DNA of 64,000 nucleotides from Hyphomicrobiales bacterium (lineage in GTDB: Bacteria > Pseudomonadota > Alphaproteobacteria > SPJN01), in contig SPJN01000029.1 in assembly GCA_006844605.1 (NCBI GenBank), positions 1-64,000 of the forward strand, written 5' to 3'. This document shows, one piece after another, positions 60,221-64,000 of this stretch. The position numbers were made by a program, and so were the translations under genes. Position 1 is the stretch's first letter. Each line of letters opens with the position of its first letter. Below the pieces are notes generated by a model. The model was not told the DNA's origin and ran no database searches. It saw only the letters and a list, made by a program, of their open reading frames with translations.

Positions 60221-60243
60221 TCCACTGAAATAGTTTAGATTTA

Positions 60244-60270
60244 GGGCCCTGCCATTGGTGGGGCCTTTTT
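60244..60270 (+). terminator. Intrinsic terminator of the TonB receptor gene
   Basis: GGCCC (60245-60249) pairs with GGGCC (60261-60265) followed directly by TTTTT, 24 bp after the receptor stop codon. The stem is short but GC-rich. Confidence 0.7.
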
Positions 60271-60388
60271 CTATTGTCGTGCGACCAGCCGTCCCTTGAA
60301 CAGGCCCATTTTGTGATTGAGGTCACCTGGTGGTTAGGCTAGTGTCCGCGCACTAATGAGGCGCATCAAATGCCCCTCCATGGCATCG

Positions 60389-60465
<77 letters not shown>

Positions 60466-60606
60466 TTTTCTCAAAATATTTCAAATAGTTATCATGGCCC
60501 CTCTTGCGGCGCTTGATCCTCAAGGACACCTAGCAATCATATAGCAAGCACGACAGGAAGTTTGGCCGCCCTTCATCATTTTTTGAAACAGACGATTAAC
60601 CGCAAC
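60466..60606. other. Gap between tRNA-Arg and hsdR
   Basis: I see no gene, no integrase remnant and no copy of the tRNA 3' end in these 141 bp. It marks the junction between conserved chromosome and the restriction operon. Confidence 0.4.
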
Positions 60607-62934
60607 TCAGTTCGCGTAGAGAGTTTGTTGCATCTGACGGAAAGCGCCCTTGATTGCATCAAGTCCGCCCAGCTTAGCCTTCCCTTCACTCACGCTGCCA
60701 TAGCGGGCGGTCAGAAATGTTCCGAGCTTCTTGGTCGCGAGTTCACTTTCTCCGCGCTCTTCATAGGCTCCAAGGATTGCCAGGAGCAGTTCCTTTGTTT
60801 CATGGTCGGTGTCCGCCATGCCGTCAGATCGCACATTATCGGCGCGTTCGTGACGCGTCTTAGGCGTGCTGGTGAATAGGATATAACTTAGGACATCGAA
60901 CAGATCGCTGTCGGAGGCGTCGACAAGTCTTTGGATGTCATCAAGGCGGTCCGTGTCATAACCGCGATCAGAAAGCTGCTGTAAGAAGCGCTCGCGATTC
61001 TCAGGATCACTCCACACTGACCGCAACTGATCTTCATCCGCCACAAGGCCGGACAAGTCTCCAAAGAGGCGCTCCAAAAACTCAGCCGCCGAAATGGGCT
61101 TCCCCTCTGGGCTCCAGTATGTTGTTGACGCAATAAACTGAATATTTCTTGCCTTACCATCAGACAACCTCACAACGACTTTTTCTCGTGGGGGGTCTTC
61201 TGGGCCGTCATCATCGCCGCCTGATGGATCATCTGGTTCCGGCTCTGGGCCATCAACTGGCGGACGTGGTTTAGTCGGCTCCTCAGGCTCTAAAGGCTCG
61301 CCATCCCATTCGGGATCGCTGAAATTTTCGTGCGCCTTTACAAAATCCCAGATCGTGAAGAAGTCTTTGCGCTCGTATGTTCGCGTGCCACGCCCGATAA
61401 TTTGCTTGAATTCGATCATCGAGCGGATGGGGCGCATCAGAACGATATGGCGGATGTTGCGCGCATCCACGCCCGTTGAGAGCTTCTGCGAGGTGGTCAG
61501 GATTGTCGGAATGGTCTTGTCGTTATCCTGGAAGTCGCGGAGGTGTTGCTCGCCGACCGCGCCATCATCGGCAGTCACGCGGTGGCAATAGTTCGGATTG
61601 GTGCTGTCCTTCACTTGGTTGATCAGGTCACGCACCAAGGCTGCATGGTCCTGCGTGGCGCAGAAGACCAGCGTCTTCTGCCGCTGATCGATCAGGCCCA
61701 TGAATTCCTTCACACGGCTCAGCTCACGCTCTTTGATGATGATGCGCGTGTTGAAATCGCCTTCAGTGAAGGTCTCGCCGACTTCAACGTCACCAACGAC
61801 CAACTCATCCTCGGGATTATAGACGTAGGCGTCGATGGTGCTGGCCATTTGGCACACCTTGAACGGCGTCAGGAAGCCATCTTCGATCCCGTCACGCAGG
61901 GCGTAGGTGTAGACCGGCTCACCGAAATAGGCGTAGGTGTCGGCGTTGTGCTTGCGCTTCGGCGTAGCCGTTAGGCCAAGCTGGGCGGCTGGCTCGAAAT
62001 ACTCAAGCAAACGCCGCCATTCGCTCTCGTCCTTCGCCCCGCCACGGTGGCATTCGTCGATCACGATGAAGTCGAAGAAGTCGGGCGCGTACTGTGTATA
62101 AACGGGTTCGCCTTCGCCCGTCATGAAGGTCTGGAAGATCGTGAAAAACAGACTGGCATTCTTTGGGGGCTTGCCACGGTTCTTGCGGATCGTGTCGGGA
62201 TCAATCCGCGTTACGGCATCGTTCGGGAAAGCGGAAAAGGCGTTGTAAGCTTGATCGGCAAGGATATTGCGGTCGGCAAGGAACAGGATACGCGGGCGTC
62301 GTGTGGGTTCGCCTGAGAGGTTCCACTTTGCTTGGAACAGCTTCCACGCGATCTGGAACGCGATGGAGGTCTTGCCCGTACCGGTTGCGAGGGTCAGCAG
62401 GATGCGGCGGTCGCCCTTGGCTACGGCCTCAAGCGCTGCGTTTACAGCGTTGTGCTGGTAATAACGCAGCTCCCACTTGCCACCATCAGTCTCGAAATCC
62501 ACGGCTCCGAAGCTTTCGCGCCAGTCGTTGTGATCCTCGAAGGTGCGATCCCATAGCTCATCGGGCGTTGGGAAGGGCAAGTCCATGTCGCCCTCGGCCC
62601 CGTTCGCCATGTCGATCTGATACCAGTTCAAACCGTTGGAGGCATAGGCATATCGTGTGCCAAGGCGGGTGGCATAATCCTTAGCTTGGCCAACGCCGTT
62701 GCGATGGCTGAGGCCTGCGCGCTTGGCTTCCAACACAGCGAGCTTCTGGCCCTTGTGGATCAGCACATAGTCGGCAGACAGCCCTTTGCCGCGCGTGCCG
62801 CCAGACTGGATGCGCCCAGGACAGATAACTTCACGGCGCACTTTCGAGCCGTTTTTACCCCAGCCCGCCGCCGCAAGGACGGGGTCTATGCGCTCGGCGC
62901 GGGTATCGGCTTCGGTTTCGTCGTGAATGCTCAT
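60607..62934 (-). CDS. hsdR: Type I restriction enzyme, R subunit (HsdR)
   Basis: Motor-nuclease subunit of 775 aa that translocates and cuts unmodified DNA. The nuclease domain has D55 in ADYVLIH, E69-A-K71 and QAKDY (Q83, Y87), the PD-(D/E)xK and QxxxY motifs of HsdR. Helicase motifs follow: ATGTGKT (183-189), DECH (293-296), TATPKR and QIIGRGTR. An acidic Pro-rich linker (about 570-610) precedes an EcoEI-type C-terminal domain, suggesting type IB. It starts 4 bp after the HEPN gene. HsdM must lie beyond the window's right edge. Confidence 0.94.
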   Translation of the reverse strand: MSIHDETEADTRAERIDPVLAAAGWGKNGSKVRREVICPGRIQSGGTRGKGLSADYVLIHKGQKLAVLEAKRAGLSHRNGVGQAKDYATRLGTRYAYASNGLNWYQIDMANGAEGDMDLPFPTPDELWDRTFEDHNDWRESFGAVDFETDGGKWELRYYQHNAVNAALEAVAKGDRRILLTLATGTGKTSIAFQIAWKLFQAKWNLSGEPTRRPRILFLADRNILADQAYNAFSAFPNDAVTRIDPDTIRKNRGKPPKNASLFFTIFQTFMTGEGEPVYTQYAPDFFDFIVIDECHRGGAKDESEWRRLLEYFEPAAQLGLTATPKRKHNADTYAYFGEPVYTYALRDGIEDGFLTPFKVCQMASTIDAYVYNPEDELVVGDVEVGETFTEGDFNTRIIIKERELSRVKEFMGLIDQRQKTLVFCATQDHAALVRDLINQVKDSTNPNYCHRVTADDGAVGEQHLRDFQDNDKTIPTILTTSQKLSTGVDARNIRHIVLMRPIRSMIEFKQIIGRGTRTYERKDFFTIWDFVKAHENFSDPEWDGEPLEPEEPTKPRPPVDGPEPEPDDPSGGDDDGPEDPPREKVVVRLSDGKARNIQFIASTTYWSPEGKPISAAEFLERLFGDLSGLVADEDQLRSVWSDPENRERFLQQLSDRGYDTDRLDDIQRLVDASDSDLFDVLSYILFTSTPKTRHERADNVRSDGMADTDHETKELLLAILGAYEERGESELATKKLGTFLTARYGSVSEGKAKLGGLDAIKGAFRQMQQTLYAN

Positions 62935-62938
62935 TTCT

Positions 62939-63586
62939 CTAGTCTAGGTCTTGATTTGGGAAATTCAATCTTCGTCCAGCCTCTAAGTTGCGGACCATAT
63001 TATCAACTGCAATCTCAATAAACTCAGCTAAGTGAAATGAAGCTGTACCGCCAGACATGCCCACTTGATGCTTGTTCACAATTGAGATCAATGTATTGGC
63101 CAAGGCAACCACATCATCTTCGGAAAGCGGGTAATCTGAATAAACGTTTTCGGGTTGATCGAGGTACTCTTTATCCTTATGCGCAAAGAATTTGTTTCGG
63201 CGGCCAACAATGGAATCAATGCAGGGCTTGTGTGAATCAAGCTCGATCTCTTGGCTTTTGAGGAGTTGTTCGTTCAGTGGCTCACACGATTTCCAAGTGA
63301 TCTGGCGGCGATTGGAATTGCAGAAATTAATAAAAGTCCTGATGTCGTAACCGGATTTATCAAAGAACTTGGCGAGTGTCAGATGTACATCTTGTTCTAG
63401 AGACTGGATCAGATAATACAGCAGGGGTTCAATTTTCCAAAGTCGGTCTCCGTAATCGCGGTGTTTTTTCAGAAAGCTCTGATACATCTGCAATTTGCCG
63501 ATCAACCCATCTTGATCGGTTCCATGCAGAAGGCTGCCGTATCTCTTAACCCGGCGCTCATATTGCTCCTGTGTGGTTTCGGTCAT
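62939..63586 (-). CDS. HEPN-domain protein (AbiU2-like) inside the type I restriction operon
   Basis: All-helical protein of 215 aa with the HEPN ribonuclease signature R130-N131-x4-H136 (RRNKFFAHKDKEY), the RNxxxxH motif of AbiU2-like and many toxin HEPN proteins. The rest (YYLIQSLEQDVHLTLAKFFD and later helices) suits a dimeric helical bundle. It overlaps the hsdS stop by 4 nt and ends 4 bp before hsdR, so it is made together with the restriction subunits. Its DNA is AT-richer than hsdR. Proposed role: RNA-cleaving back-up that acts when restriction is inhibited, as PrrC does. The fold is judged from the motif only. Confidence 0.65.
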   Translation of the reverse strand: MTETTQEQYERRVKRYGSLLHGTDQDGLIGKLQMYQSFLKKHRDYGDRLWKIEPLLYYLIQSLEQDVHLTLAKFFDKSGYDIRTFINFCNSNRRQITWKSCEPLNEQLLKSQEIELDSHKPCIDSIVGRRNKFFAHKDKEYLDQPENVYSDYPLSEDDVVALANTLISIVNKHQVGMSGGTASFHLAEFIEIAVDNMVRNLEAGRRLNFPNQDLD

Positions 63587-64000
63587 GATAGCTCGCCCGC
63601 AAAGGCTTTCTGCAAAAGGGATCGGCGGCAGTCGTCGATGTCTTGCACTTTCTGGGAATACGATTCCGAAAGTTCGTTAGAACCATTCTTCACAATCAAC
63701 AACCGCTCAACCATCTCAGCTTGTGTTTCAATATCAGGTAGCGGGAACTTGAAATCCTTTATCTGAGTCGGGCTGATGTGCGGAACGCCCGTACCAGTTT
63801 GAATGGAGAGCACATAACGTTCAAAAGATTTACTGCCGATCAGCATCTCTAGAAAATGTGTATCAAGCGAGGGTAAACAACGTAGCCTTGCAACTCGTTG
63901 CACAAGCAGGCTGGGGACGTCAGCATCGGTTAGTACCGCATATTTGATACCTGCCTTTATCCACGTGCGGTCCATCGCAATCAAAACGTCGTCAGCACAA
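63583..64000 (-). CDS. hsdS: Type I restriction specificity subunit HsdS, C-terminal part (runs off the window)
   Basis: The last 138 codons of a specificity subunit. It enters from beyond base 64000 and the frame is open to the edge. DVLIAMDRTWIKAGIKYAV is the typical core of a target-recognition domain, and the ending (LPDIETQAEMVERL ... CRRSLLQKAFAGELS) is the conserved helical repeat and C-terminus of HsdS. It determines which DNA sequence is methylated or restricted. Its TGA overlaps the ATG of the HEPN gene. Confidence 0.93.
   Translation of the reverse strand, partial: CADDVLIAMDRTWIKAGIKYAVLTDADVPSLLVQRVARLRCLPSLDTHFLEMLIGSKSFERYVLSIQTGTGVPHISPTQIKDFKFPLPDIETQAEMVERLLIVKNGSNELSESYSQKVQDIDDCRRSLLQKAFAGELS

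Overview
The window is chromosomal DNA of an alphaproteobacterium, roughly 50-55 % GC by eye and probably free-living and aquatic. Evidence for this is a MipZ division-site ATPase, a SUF operon in the alphaproteobacterial order with an IscR repressor in front, a Tim14/Pam18-like J-protein, a fused CysN-CysC, a DUF3971/AsmA-type giant beside glnE, and a large TonB receptor with the 'EIIVTAQKR' TonB box. No rRNA is present, so no genus can be named. Almost all of the window is dense housekeeping sequence with many 1-4 nt start/stop overlaps. Only the last 3.5 kb, beyond a tRNA-Arg, looks accessory.

Layout. 0.3-2.2 kb: a membrane sugar-phosphate transferase (surface polysaccharide), a DUF4345 membrane protein and tRNA-Cys. 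2.5-7.3 kb: sulfate activation (cysD, cysNC) and two glutathione-transferase genes, the first preceded by a strong hairpin covering its ribosome site. 7.3-12.5 kb (minus strand): DUF1499-clpS-clpA, a small phasin-like protein, a membrane J-protein and mipZ. 12.6-15.4 kb: panC, then DUF389, DinB and TfoX-N genes. 15.4-22.7 kb (minus): iscR, a class I cysteine desulfurase, sufBCDS, sufT, sufA; an excellent IscR box overlaps the promoter. 22.8-32.9 kb: an alpha/beta hydrolase, anmK, tyrS, a YhdP-like AsmA protein, glnE and bcp. 33-36.9 kb: two divergent di-iron (ferritin-fold) proteins and an M23 peptidase. 36.9-41.6 kb (minus): a YfgM-like protein, bamB and der, plus panB. 41.8-44.8 kb: an AsmA-like small protein, a TerB-like protein and an FlgO/TPR protein. 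44.9-52 kb (minus): ppx/gppA, rlmE, guaB, rsmB, a TPR protein and guaA. 52.2-57 kb: photolyase, a lipoprotein, a third GST, a DauA-like D-amino-acid dehydrogenase and folD. 57.2-60.2 kb: a TonB-dependent receptor with a ~165-residue acidic linker before its TonB box. 60.4 kb: tRNA-Arg(CCG). 60.6-64 kb (minus): a type I restriction operon, hsdS (cut by the window edge), a HEPN-domain protein and hsdR.

The genes form coherent modules: sulfate to APS/PAPS; sulfur to Fe-S clusters under IscR feedback; purine (GMP) synthesis with pppGpp/polyphosphate hydrolysis and rRNA modification; and outer-membrane assembly (BamB, YfgM-like, AsmA/YhdP) with cell-wall turnover (AnmK, M23). The most unusual candidate is the hsdS-HEPN-hsdR operon. 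A stand-alone RNxxxxH HEPN gene lies in the slot that the anticodon nuclease prrC occupies in the E. coli prr locus, which suggests an RNA-targeting back-up weapon tied to a type I restriction enzyme.
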